This document shows positions 12,201 through 23,222 of a stretch of DNA of 64,000 nt, piece by piece; within the stretch, counting starts at the first letter, position 1, and each line of letters begins with the position of its first letter. Origin of the DNA: Enoplolaimus lenunculus (taxonomy: Eukaryota > Nematoda > Enoplea > Enoplida > Thoracostomopsidae). The DNA lies in NCBI GenBank assembly GCA_030248215.1, contig JASANG010000897.1, positions 62,001 through 126,000 on the forward strand, in the 5' to 3' direction. The notes under the pieces are model-generated. The model was not told the DNA's origin. It ran no database searches and saw only the letters and a list, made by a program, of their open reading frames with translations. The position numbers and the translations under genes were made by a program.

Positions 12201-12877
12201 CTGGAATGGGCGGTCTCGGTCAAAAAGGCGAGACCGAGACTGAGACCGTGACCGAGACTGTTGGTCTCGGCCTCGATCATTTTAACCACCACCTAAAATA
12301 GAAAATATTCTAACAGAAGTTTTTAATGTATTTTATCTGCTAAAAATTGGCGTTTAATTCACACAATTAAACTAATAAATAGCCGCCAAACTATATTTTT
12401 TACTTTATTTGCCACATAGAACTTGTGGAACAAACTCAACGATTAAAAATGAAATGAAGGGGACTATATGCGACTGTCAGTGCCAATATTAGTGGAAAGA
12501 TTATTTGGTGATCAACACAGCAAAAAGCTCATCACTTACTTGCGTTGTGCATTTTGTTTACTAAGCCATCCATGTCATAATGTAGTAAGATAATCACATT
12601 GAGGGAGCTTGAGACTATTAATGCTGTCATGGTGTTGAATGAAGTAAACAAGTACCCAATTTTTACCGGATCACGCATGCACATTTTGTCCAAAATACGA
12701 GCAAAACATTGCTGCGCCCTTTCATCAACTCAAACTAGCTCAGCTAATAGCAATTGTTTATCGCTTTTTCACCTCTTTGGTCTCGATTTGCAAACCACCG
12801 AGACTAAAGAAAAGCGAGATCAAGACCAGCCAAATACCCTATCTTGCCGAGACTGAGTTCGAGGCCGGCCATTCCGG
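12201..12877. mobile_element. hAT-like TIR element with CGAGACC subterminal repeats, 677 bp
   Basis: CGGATAAC occurs on both sides (12193-12200 and 12878-12885), an exact 8-bp target duplication. The ends are CTGGAATGGGCGG and GGCCGGCCATTCCGG. GGTCTCGG/CCGAGACC units are repeated just inside each end, like subterminal transposase-binding sites of hAT elements. There is no transposase, so it is non-autonomous. It is inserted in the fossil region. Confidence 0.65.
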
Positions 12878-13185
12878 CGGATAACAATGATAAAAATGGC
12901 ACCGCGCGTCACTACGCCTAGCGTGCCTCTGCAGGTTGAAATGACATCCCACACCGATATTTAGAATTCGTAGAGCAGATGCTACAATGGGACCTACTAT
13001 TGGAAATGTAGACGCGAAAACAAAATACCGGGCGGATATGAAACGTTCTTAACGAGAGCAACAAGCACGCATATTGAAGTATATAGCATTAGAAGGTTAC
13101 GTGTGTAATTTACAGGTGTGGGTATATGCGGTGTAGCTTGTGTATGTGCAGAGTGTATAATGTTAAGACACATACATACTCGTGC

Positions 13186-13564
13186 CAGGGTGCAACCGGA
13201 ATTACAATTTACCGGAACCGGAATTTGAAAACTTTACCGGAACCGGAAAATGAAAAATGCATTTCACCAAAAATTTCATTTTAATCTTATTTTTTGCTCT
13301 ATTATTTGTGAAATAACCTTAGTCGAACATAGGTATTTATTTTATTTGTTGTATTTTAGATTTTCATCATCGACTGAAGTGAAATCCGCCATCAATGGCT
13401 TATATTCGGAGTACAAGTGGCTTTCAAAAGAGATTCTTAAAAATTAGCAAAGTTAAGAAAACGGCCAAATTATAATACCGGAATTTTTAAATCCGGTAAA
13501 AATTTACCGGAACCGGAAGGTGAAAAAATGCCGGAACCGGAACCGGAATTCCGGTTGTACCCTG
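13186..13564. mobile_element. hAT-like MITE, 379 bp, exact 8-bp target duplication
   Basis: ACTCGTGC is duplicated at 13178-13185 and 13565-13572. The ends are CAGGGTGCAACCGGAATTAC and its near mirror ending GGTTGTACCCTG. The duplicated target is itself part of the SINE unit that follows, so the MITE inserted into a SINE array. Confidence 0.8.
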
Positions 13565-13769
13565 ACTCGTGCACATATAAAACCAGATGAAATTATGATA
13601 TCGGCCGCGTGGTGTAATGGTAGCGCGCTTGACTCGCGGGCGAGAGGTCCGAGGTTCGATTCCCAGCGTGGCCATATTATGTTTCGCAGAAATTTAGGGG
13701 GAAAACCATGTATATTCGCAGTACTTCGAGGAAAGGGGTCGTCCCGACTGTGCAGTTCTGACAATACAT
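13565..13769 (+). repeat. tRNA-derived SINE unit 1
   Basis: This is a 205-bp unit with a 71-nt tRNA-like part at 13603-13673. A 7-bp acceptor pairs (GGCCGCG with CGTGGCC, one G-T). The A-box region is GTGTAATGGTAGCGC and the B-box region is GGTTCGATTCC. The T-stem has two mismatches and the anticodon stem one, so this is a SINE head and not a working tRNA. The tail holds TTCGCAGTACTTCG and GTCGTCCCGACTG. The next unit follows directly. Confidence 0.65.
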
Positions 13770-13967
13770 ACTCGTGCACATATACGTAGCACCAGAGGAA
13801 ATTACCATATCGGCCGCGTGGTGTATGGGTAGCACGCTTGACTCGCGAGCGAGAGGTCCGAGGTTCGATTCCCGGCGTGACAATGTTTCGGAGAAATTTA
13901 TGGGAAAACCATACATATTCGCAGTACTTCGGAGAAGGGGGTCGTCCCGACTGTGCAGTTCTGACAC
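13770..13967 (+). repeat. tRNA-derived SINE unit 2 (tandem copy)
   Basis: Direct tandem repeat of unit 1, with its tRNA-like head at 13812-13882. The loop reads CTCGCGA (CGC in the anticodon position) and the acceptor has decayed (CGTGACA). The tail matches unit 1 over most of its length. Confidence 0.65.
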
Positions 13968-14185
13968 CCTTTACCCGAAGTACTGCGAAAATAATCGGTT
14001 TTTCCCCTTAATTTCTCCGAAACATATGGCCACGCCCGGAATCGAGCTCGGACCTCTCGCTCGCCAGTCAAGCGCGTTGCCCATTACATCACGCCGCCGA
14101 TATCATAATTTCCTCTGGTGCTATATGTGCACGAGTATGTGTTATCAGAACTGCACGGTCGGACATCCCCTTTCCTCGACTGTAA
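13968..14185 (-). repeat. tRNA-derived SINE unit 3 (inverted copy)
   Basis: The same unit in opposite orientation, with its tRNA-like head at 14028-14098 on the minus strand. It also carries part of a neighbouring unit's tail (the GTGCAGTTCTGATAACACAT end). Units 2 and 3 meet tail to tail, giving a long hairpin. Confidence 0.6.
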
Positions 14186-15728
14186 AAGAACCGTTGTCCT
14201 AGCCATGTAATTATATAAATGTATATAAAAAGCACTATCTCACCAAAGTTTTTGCGTAATAATAATAATAACTAGTACACGTAGCTACACACATGTGCAC
14301 CTAAACTAACGCTTCTCTTACCTTCGCAACTTTAATATACAGATAATATAATTGTCGCTAACACCGTTTTGATAAATTATTATCGATTCTTTATGTGATA
14401 ACCAAATTTAAGATCATTTACTATTCCCAGCAACTACTGTGCAGGGTAAAATGTACGGAAGAACAATATTTAGTTTTCTAGCATTTTAAGTTGTTCGCCA
14501 ATACATAGGCTTTATGTTGTACACGCTAAATGAATTACCAAAGAAAGTTCTGCAATATTTTCCGGATGTCGAGGACATTAAACAGCGAACGAAATCAGAG
14601 ATTTATCGCAGAAGTTGATGCAAGTACCTTGCCGAATTTATGCGGACTAAGCAGCACAACTGTAGGTACCATCTTTTTGAAAAAGTTCTGGCTTAACTAC
14701 TTAATTGTGCAGCTACTACGCACAGAAGTTGTAGTAGGTGTAAACAAAGAATAGAGGGTCTTTGAGCCACAAATGTAGTCGATCTCTGCTTTTGTGCTTG
14801 ATTTTCCTTCGTGAAAATCTGTTCAGAAAATATCCTAATCATCGCTCGCACACAAGTTTGCATTTAAACAACATGTACCCAGTGTTTACGACCTCAAAAA
14901 GTTGTCCTGCGTGATGGGCGAAGCGAAAACTTTTAGTACAGACACGAGTTCAATATACGTTCTGTTCACGGACGGTCTGTCTTCTTTCATATGCCACTGT
15001 AGCTTCCGCCCCTGTCGTCTCTATCTTTGATTTTTCGGCCCTCCATCCGCAGAGGGAAAAACGAGGATGATGGTTTCTGCGAAAATTTTGGTGTATCTAT
15101 GCTCAGCTGGTCCTAAAACCCATTTTGGTGTGAAGGTAAAGTTTTGAAAGCAACACATTTATTATTCGTCTTACGTTTCCGAAAACTGCAAATTTGAAAT
15201 TATTCCTTGCAGGTGCTTCAAACGACATGCACTTTAAATCACTTTGTAACCCAAGGGTTTTTCCTTACAAAAATTCTAAAAACATGTAAAGAAATTATAT
15301 CTCGGCATATACGTAGTCAAATTATAAATTATAGGAGTGGCAGGTCGAGCTAAACACGAATGTGCCAAAAATTTCTAAATAATCACATTCCTTTTTACCC
15401 CTGGCGACGAGGCGACGGTTTTTCGTAGAATATATCTCATAACTGCCAGCCGACGTTAAGATTTATATAAGCCTTCACCATGTTTCTTCAAAAAATAAAC
15501 GCTCTTTATTATGGTCTTTAGCACACCCATTTCGTGTTTCATGGGTTAAATCAAAATATTAGTAACAACGTTTTAGAATACGAAAAAACTCAAAATACTG
15601 TGGCGGGCTCTTTTGTATATAGAGGATGAAATACGTTTATTCTTTTGATGCAGTAAGCTAAAGCACAGTTTCTTTTAGAATATATACTTGCGTCTTACAC
15701 TTGTACATTATAATTTTACAAAACTAAG
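14186..15728. other. Upstream region of FAXDC2
   Basis: No gene or known repeat recognised. A TTTCTTTTAG site ending near 15679 lies about 50 bases before the FAXDC2 start and could be a spliced-leader or 5' UTR acceptor. That is inference from sequence only. Confidence 0.35.
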
Positions 15729-18700
15729 ATGCCTGAAATCGATAATACAAGAAATCAGTTGTTTGATTCTGTCAAGAAATCTGCTTGGATTATCGGCTCT
15801 GCTTTATTAGTGTTCATTGCGTTTCGTAACTCTCTTACTTGGTAAGCAGAAACTGAACGATTGGTTTCGAATTTAAAAAAACTAATACGGTTTAAATGTC
15901 TCCAGTTTAACAGTGTTTGTTGTTCAATAAATATATCTCATATGTCTGAATCAGATCTACCGACTCATCCATCAACCGCTTAGCCACACTGAATTTTTGC
16001 GCATTCTGAATGTTATATATACACGGATTGTATGATTTCGTGGAAGACGTTACAAGGAGTGAATAACGCTAATTTATTTTTCTTCAGGCATGCGCAGACG
16101 GTTTGGGGTGCAAGCGGAGATTTTTGGCAGAGCCAGTGGATTAAGTTTCATAATTTGTTCGGAGGCGATGTTCTTCTTATTGGATTCCTCGGTACGGGTG
16201 TATATATTTGGTAAAATTCCTGGCTTTCTAATAGGAATGTATCAATACTAAAATTTTTGCTGATGCCGATACCGACGCCGATTGATATTTTGAAATTTTG
16301 CCGATGTCCATTGCAACTTTAGTACACCATGCCTACTAAACAAAAGGGATACTATACTACAAACCATCATAAACAATTATAATTTTGCAAGAACGGTTCA
16401 TTTCAATTAAGTTTTTCAAACAAAAAGCACAAGTGAGATAACAGTTTTCCTGACCATATATACACTGATATGTGCAAAAATTATCAGGAAAGCATCGGAT
16501 ATTTTGCAGTGCCCATGATTGTCTTTACTAAAACAATTTAAACGGGAATAATTGCGCTGGCTACTCAAACTCCTACAAAGTTTTAACTGCGAACTTTGAT
16601 GTAAACTTCTTTCTAGCATAAAATTGACATGTAGCCCATCGCAGCAAAGTGTAACATTGCTGCATAATAGGTGTTGTTTATTGTTTATTCCCAAACCCAA
16701 AATATGGGGCACTCTTAATAATAAAAGGCGTCTAAGCATGTAATTATAACGTTGATTGATGTACATATTTTTGTCATACGTTCGTATGCCGGAGCTGGTT
16801 AACAGGCAAATCATTTTAAGCTCTTAAATTACATGTTCCTAAATGTATAATGTTGTTTTCAGGCACATTTTTTGTAACCGTGTTTTCATATTGGATGTTC
16901 AATGCTTTTTTTCTGATGCTGGACATTTTCGGACCGCCTGGTTATCTGCTTAAGTACAAAGTTCAAGAAACAGAAAATAATCCTGTTAGTCAACATTTTG
17001 TATTCTGTGGTTTTTGTATGTAAAAACTCCGTACCTATTTTAACACGTACGTGTAGATTTTTTCTTACAGTTTAGCTAACTTTGTCGAATTTTAATTTAT
17101 ACACGTATCGATAAGCTGGTCGTTTAATTATTTTTAAAGCATTCATGCTGTTGTCTTCAGTTCCCACCGAAAAGAATGCATGCTAGGTCAAGTCTTTGTG
17201 CAAATTTAAATTCATACTGCAAATTCTTTTCAGTTTCCAACGCTCTGATAATCTTACGTCTTGTGCTTTAGGTCGATCCTTATAAATTAAGGAAAGCCAT
17301 TAAAATGATAATGTTCAACCAAACGGTTATTGGAATTCCGTTTCTTTATTGGTTATACCGAATGATGCTGTTGCGTGGAAACAGGTATGTATTAAACTAT
17401 GGTGCTTATATCGCTTACCATTATTTTGCATTCTTTATTTTGTTATTTGTTAACCATATACGTAGCTTAAAACGGTGTATAGAATTCTATCAAGTAATTA
17501 TATCCGTCTCATTGATCTGTTACACAGTGCAAAGTGGATGGAATCGAAATCGGAAGTTCAAACTTTATGACTCTACGTATAATTTGTACTTAGGGTGTCT
17601 TTTGGCTGGCAACAGTGTACAAAAACGTCGTATGAACAAATTGGCGCTGTTTTTTTATTCTGTGAAGCAAACTACAAACCATTATTGATAAGTTAACTCA
17701 TCGAATTCAATTTAGTAGATAGGTGATGCATAATTTTTATGCAACGTATCACAACACAACAAGTGGGATTAAAATTAAAATTTCAGAGTTCCGATTGATT
17801 GTGCAATCGGAATCAGAATCGGAACTCGTTTTGAATAAGAATCGGAATTCCAGTTGCACCCTGATCTCTTAGTTGGTTAAGCATACAAAACTTTACCGTG
17901 TTCCGGCCCACGTTTAGAACAGGGCCGGATCGTTTTCTGGCGCGGCAGCAATAGAGTCAGTTTAAGCTTTTATATATTGGCCGGTGTTCCTACGATTTGC
18001 AATTATTACATAATTTACTCTTCATTGTGTTACGCTTTATTGTTCAGTTTTGGTCAAGAACTACCGTCTTTTCAGTGGGTCGTTTGGGAAATTTTTTTAA
18101 TGATTTGGGTTGAAGAATTTGGATTTTACTATTCGCATAGGTTGGTGTACATTTTTAATTATATTTTATAGTTTTTGGAGGATTGGTTTATAAGTACGCT
18201 TTACAATAAGTTTGCATGCATTGGAAAACGAAAACAGGTACACATTGCGAAATAGAAACAATTTAGGAAGGCACAATTTTAACAAACGAATAAACATATT
18301 GATCAATTTTTTAACCCGCCCAGTCGGCTTTTACTGAAGCAAAATGTCGAACAATTTTTATGTAGCGTCCGGACGCGACAGCAGGGTGGCATCGAATCCA
18401 CGATTTGGCCGATTCCGAATGTACTGCTAATTTGCCGGATCCGCATCCGAATCTGGCATGTTGCAAATTTCAGTCATATCATATCTATATTTTTCACAAT
18501 ATCAACGCAATGCCAGTTGCATAACTGTTTAACGTTAATATATTTCGCGCTCGACCTCAGTTTTGAGATTTGTGACCTGAAACAAAAATTCTGTATTTAT
18601 ATAGCAAGTTATTTAAAATTTTTGTTTAAAACTGAAAAATATATTGCCGAACATTGTTATATTCGGCTTTTGAATTCGGTTTTTTCATAACCGAATTCGT

Positions 18701-20482
18701 ATCCGAACCTCAAATTTTTTTCTGAATCCGAACCGTTGTTGCCACCCTGTGAGACAGCCCTCTTGGCATCTCAAGGTTGCGATCCCGCGAGTGCCTAGAG
18801 CAGCGCACTTGAAAAACACCATGACTCGAGGCAACCAATAACTATTTACGGGACTTCTTAATTCTCCTACCCTCACCAATCAGCTGTACTAAAAACACAC
18901 ATCTCTGCGTTTTTAGTAACACTACTCTAATTTTCATAAAATGTTGATATTCGTACTTTGTGCCATTGCAGAGAAATTTAGTTTGTTTATTATAGAATAC
19001 AAAAATTCAAAATAATGCTCTACTTTGTTCTGAAATATCAACTTTGTAATAATGGCTTTGCTCACATTTATAACTTTAAGGGCTGTGTGCAATGTCATTT
19101 CGGTGGTGTAAAAATTGTGTATTGTCCTTCGTCAGTTCGTAGTTGTGAGCGACGATTCTTAAAGTTTTGTTGCAATATCCATTTCACAAATGCGCAACCA
19201 TCAAGGTTTACCGTTCGCTTGCTCCTCTCCGCTGAGCGTCCAGTAGAATGACTCGCATTACGTTACAGTAACCACGAACTTATAACATTTAATTTGTTAA
19301 AGAAATGTTTTTACTATAAAATAGGATGAAGTGTGTATTGTATGCTTTGGCCGCGGCATTTTCTTACTGCGCCCCTGGGTATCAGTAGTTTGCAATATAC
19401 GGTAACGGACAGAATTGAGTAATAGCTGTCGCGGTTGCATCTGCAATTGCGGTTTTATCATTTCGAGTTTGAAATCTCGGTTACTACTGCGTTTAAAAAC
19501 GATTGAAAAATTCAGTCCTAGCAATTGCGGATAAGAAACGAGCAGTCGCGATCAGAATCAAGGCTTAAACAGCGACCGCGATTGTGCTTAATTCTGTGCG
19601 TTGTTGTATATTAACTGAATTTATGGTATAAAATTTATTTTGGAACGTTTCTACAGATTACTCCACCATCCACGTTTTTACAAGTATATTCATAAGCGTC
19701 ATCACGAATGGACAGCATCGATCAGTATCGTGTCTATTTATGCTCACCCTATTGAGCACGTCGTATCAAACATGATACCACCGGCGCTTGGAGTATTGAT
19801 TGTTGGTTCACATATTGCAACCGCCTGGATGTGGTTTACTATTGTGTTAGGGTCCACGACAATTGCGCATTGCGGATATCATTTGCCATTCTTACCAAGT
19901 CCCGAGGCGCACGATTTTCATCATCTCCGGTGAGTGGCTGTACAGATTGGCGAAATATTCTCAACGAATCATTTTGTTTATTTAATACGTAATGAAAATT
20001 TATTTACACTGTAAAAGTTAGGCGGTGGTAAGCTAAAAACTTTAACGCATTACTTTTTTTGTACAGACACGTGTGTCTACGGTTTACATACAAAAAGTAG
20101 GTTATGTAGGTTAAAAGCGCTGTGATGTGGTTGCAATTCTGATAGTACGAACAAATATTTTTTATCCAGTTCAATGTGCTAACATCATAGTTACGTACAG
20201 AATCAAGTGTAGTCATGATCGCGTTTCACAAACGTAACTTTAACCACGGTTGCTGTGCTGAACTCGGTCCGTAACGGTACTTATTTTGCTTTGTCTATGT
20301 TCAGGTTTAATTACAACTTTGGTGTGCTTGGTGTGCTTGACCGTCTACATGGAACCGATGAAGCATTTCGCAGATCAAAACAGTACGAACGTCATTTTAT
20401 GTTACTGAGTCTTCTTCCGGTCAAAGAAATGATTCCTAATCCAGTGAAGAAGTGCGATAGTAAAGAGACATTTGTCGAGTAG
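15729..20482 (+). CDS. FAXDC2: Fatty acid hydroxylase domain-containing protein 2 (FAXDC2-like)
   Basis: Seven exons join in phase: 15729-15841, 16088-16191, 16863-16984, 17272-17384, 18048-18140, 19657-19929 and 20305-20482 (TAG), giving 331 residues. Human FAXDC2 has about the same length. The family is membrane di-iron hydroxylases of the sterol/fatty-acid type, acting in the endoplasmic reticulum. All three histidine clusters are present: HRLLH (181-185), HKRHH (194-198) and HDFHH (267-271). Other family signatures are NPVDPYKLR (around 112-120), YAHPIEH, CGYHLPFLPSPE and GVLGVLDRLHGTD. Hydrophobic segments lie near residues 19-32, 66-91 and 126-141. The start is the first ATG in frame, and exon 1 reads MPEIDNTRNQL. 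The introns hold hAT-like MITEs. The substrate cannot be told from sequence. Confidence 0.93.
16237..16800. mobile_element. GTGCCGAT-family repeat in FAXDC2 intron 2
   Basis: It starts AGGAATGTATCAATAC and shares GATGCCGATACCGACGCCGA and GAACGGTTCATTTCAATTAA with copies at 56736-57828, 59418-60316 and about 61000-61340. It is non-coding. The right boundary is not clear. Confidence 0.45.
17523..17863. mobile_element. hAT-like MITE in FAXDC2 intron 4
   Basis: The left end is CACAGTGCAAAGTGGATGG and the right end is GAATTCCAGTTGCACCCTG. The flanks ATCTGTTA (17515-17522) and ATCTCTTA (17864-17871) match at 7 of 8 bases. Same family as 11079-11293 and 62874-63197. Confidence 0.65.
17908..17992. 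repeat. Deleted copy of the GGCCC/TTAGGC MITE family
   Basis: It contains CGGCCCACGTTTAGAACAGG and GCCGGATCGTTTTCTGG, the end sequences of the family whose best copy is 30349-30532. The hexamer core is missing. It lies in FAXDC2 intron 4. Confidence 0.4.
18382..18749. mobile_element. hAT-like MITE in FAXDC2 intron 5
   Basis: The ends are CAGGGTGGCATCGAATCC and CCGTTGTTGCCACCCTG. The flanks CGCGACAG and TGAGACAG agree at 6 of 8 positions. The interior is rich in CCGAAT and ATTCGG. Non-coding. Confidence 0.6.
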
Positions 20483-20974
20483 TCTCATTTTGCAAAGATT
20501 TGCCTGCAGGTCGCTTTTGTCTATCAGTGGTGATAGAGTAATACAATGAACTCAGGTACGGTACTAAGGATCGCTACTGTTATCCAATCGGAAGCTCCCT
20601 CGGTCGGACTAATTGTTTTACCATAAAAATTAGTGTAATTTGTTAGAACATGCTTTCATTGTAGTCACTACAACTGGCGAGTATGGTTTTCACTGTGTTG
20701 CGTAATTTGGTGTTAGAATATTGCTTTAAGCTACTTAAACTAGTCAGTGGAATTAATTTATCATAGTAGCTAAACCACTTAAACTTAACCATTTGTCACA
20801 CTAACTGCGCAGTGTATTAGCAGAACATTATCAAAAAAGGCATCATTTTGTCTTGTGTTTTAGTGTACGTAAAAACATATTCTAACTGCTACTTAATTTG
20901 TGCATCGTTTCTGTGTTGTAATTATTTTTGTACTTTGAATGCGTTTTCGGCGCAATTAGTTATTTTTCTCTGTA

Positions 20975-20980
20975 AATAAA
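20975..20980 (+). promoter_or_regulatory. Poly(A) signal of FAXDC2
   Basis: AATAAA lies 493 bases after the stop codon with no earlier canonical hexamer in the 3' UTR. TGTGG and TTCTTGT stretches follow, as at cleavage regions. Confidence 0.5.
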
Positions 20981-21052
20981 TTAATGTGGTCAATTCTTGT
21001 AGCATGTCAGTGTCGCCTTCATAAACCTAAGGAAAACCCCTTTTCTACACAA

Positions 21053-21425
21053 CGGGGTGTAACCGGATATCCGTTTCCATTAAAAATCTCTGTCGGTTTC
21101 CGTGGCCCATGTTACTTTTAGGGGCGTCGAGGTTTCTAATGGTTCTGTAAAAGAGTTTGTTTAGGTTTTAGATTACGTTTTGCGTAGGCTTAGGAACACA
21201 CTTTTGCAACGCTTAGGCTTATGAATACGCTTAATCTACTGTTACGCCCCTGAAAGTAACGTTGGCAGTTTCCGTTATAACGAAAATTATTTTATTTTTA
21301 CTTTAAAAATTAGTTATAAATCACGTATATATATCTGGCAATTTTTCGTTACAGATATGCTGCAATAATTGTACGAAATGAAATATAAATTGCGAAATTC
21401 ATCCAAAATCAAAAAATTTCTATGC
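21053..21425 (-). mobile_element. TAACCGGATATCCG-family repeat, interrupted
   Basis: The left end is GGGGTGTAACCGGATATCCG. The continuation after the nested insert (GCAGTTTCCGTTATAACG, then GCGAAATTCATCCAAAATC) is the reverse complement of the repeats at about 24000-24250 and 24650-24860. The nested MITE at 21104-21267 splits it. Confidence 0.5.
21104..21267. mobile_element. Nested hAT-like MITE, GGCCCATGTTACTTTTAGGG ends
   Basis: It is flanked by exact GTTTCCGT duplications (21096-21103 and 21268-21275). The ends are inverted: GTTACTTTTAGGGGCGT on the left against ACGCCCCTGAAAGTAACG on the right. The interior contains GGCTTAGG-type units. Related ends occur near 40790 and 50637. Confidence 0.7.
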
Positions 21426-23222
21426 ATCCCCAATTTTTCTTAAATTTTGAAAATTCCGTGCATAATTGCACGCCTCAAATGTGTTGGCAGCAGTTATGCG
21501 TATCGGATATTTTTTCATATCCGGAATTACTCGCCCGATATTTATTCGGATATTTTAATTTTAATTTTCTATTTTGGATATGCGAGACTCGATTTTACGT
21601 TTTTTTACTTTCCGAACCTCATTAAGCACTTGGGTTGATCGCCTGAAATACAGTATATTTGGATTGTCTCCGTCTGATTTAAACGACTGCAAGAGGGATT
21701 CTATCGAATGTTACCCTTTCCTCGAACTATATATACATGAGTATATTTTAATCTGCCTGATATTCTTTCAATGAATTTTCCGTTGTACTTTAATATTTTG
21801 AAATTCTACCAAAAAGTACATCTCGTTTTAAAACTTGAACTCAAATATAGTTAAATTGAATAAGCCCAGTATGAAACTCCTCAGTAGTTCTGAATTTTCG
21901 GTTTACACGATCGCTACTGACTATTTGTGGTTCCAAAATAATATAGAGTTGACTCTGTTTGTCTCTGTCTGATTTAAACCACTACAACAGAGGTTCTAGC
22001 GAATGTCACCCTTCCCTCTAACTAATTCGTTCTACGTTCCAAGAAGAAAGAACTACATTGAAAAACATCAGCCCATGTTACTTTTAATGTGCCCGCTTTG
22101 TCACTGTACCGCAATAGGCTAGCTTTAAATTTCAATCTTTTTGCTTGGGCTTAGGCTTAAGATTTGTACTTGTATTTGTTACGTTGAGTTAGTTAGCTTA
22201 AACATATGAATATGTTTTGGTTGTTGTATTGCTAAAAGTAAAATTGATCTAAAACTTCAGGACAAATTCCGGTTTTAATATATCGGAATCGGAACATCAT
22301 GATGATTTGGCTCCTCTTAAACCTCTCTTGAAGATTTTAATTAAATTTTAATGTTTTAACACTTAACCACTTTCATTTTTTGTGATCTTATGTGTGCTTA
22401 CTGCGGAACCAAAAATGTATTTTCAACAGTTCAAAGCTCTACGTTTTAGGTATGTAACTGTGTAAAAACAACGCGCTGAGTGGAATTGCGTCATTTTATT
22501 TCGTTGGACGACTGGTTTAGCGTACATAATTTGCTATTAATATTTTAGTTACTTTAAAAATAAAAATCACGGCGATTACGAAGCTTTTTTCATCAAACGA
22601 ATGAAGCTGTTTATTGGGTAACCGAACACCTACCAGCCATATTCATGCTAACAGCACATAAATTTTGTAATAAATGAGGGTGGCGCTATACCTGTCATTC
22701 TTTTAAGGGGTTACAGATCCCCACACCCTCACACGAAGCAACTCATTGTTTGAGCAAAATTTTTTGATTGTCTTTGCAGCTTAAGTGTGAGAACCGCTTA
22801 GTGCAGGTGTGAGTAATGGCAGCCCCCCATCCTGCTTAGGATCTCTTACAGTTGTGGGGGGTTCTGGGGGGCGGTAGCCCGCTGAGAACGTAATTTAAAA
22901 AGTCTGTGTGTTGAATAGAAGGTTTATCTCGGGAAGTTGCCTTTTATTGTGTTTTCAAAGGAGTTATGCCACTCCAACCCTCCCCCCAAACGCGCTAGAC
23001 AACTTACGGATATATTGAAACTGCATGAAACACTGTTATTGTGTATCAACTACATTTTTAACAAGTCTTAAAAATTATACCTAATACCACAAATACCTTA
23101 TGCATTCAGACCAGAGGCGTTACGAAAATAAAATTACGGCTAAGATGAGATAAATTGAAACGGACAATTTCACCCGTTCCGTAAAGTGAGGGGTTACCAA
23201 AACTTTATTTTCCTAAAGTCCT
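21268..23222. other. Intergenic, repeats only
   Basis: After the interrupted repeat, 21640-22080 holds two copies of a stretch containing CTCCGTCTGATTTAAACGAC and a TAGCGAATGTCACCC-type tail. The same sequence recurs at 34450-34640 and 41500-41670. Because the 34-kb copy adjoins integrase-like fossil sequence, these may be old LTR pieces. The rest is AT-rich, with a G-run patch (GGGGGGTTCTGGGGGGCGG) near 22856. Confidence 0.35.

Larger units (their letters stand above)
8690..13060 (+). mobile_element. Fossil region with possible LTR-element Gag-like fragments, interrupted by other elements
   Basis: Scattered plus-strand open stretches (about 8694-9360, 10749-11075, 11560-12200, 12880-13060) have protein-like composition and loosely resemble Gag of LTR retroelements: a capsid-like stretch near 10950 and a degraded zinc-knuckle-like stretch near 12035. 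The region is broken many times. It is cut by two elements with GGTCTCGG ends, by one hAT-like MITE and by a LINE fragment, so it is old. No flanking LTRs were identified. The family is unsure. Confidence 0.3.

Noticed and set aside
13603-13673. A functional tRNA gene (Ala-type CGC in the anticodon position)
   Set aside because: Two T-stem mismatches, one anticodon-stem mismatch, and the unit is part of a repeated 205-bp sequence with a shared tail, so it is a SINE head.
17305-17688. A long single-exon protein of 127 codons
   Set aside because: Its start is FAXDC2 exon 4. After the donor at 17385 it reads through intron and into a MITE.
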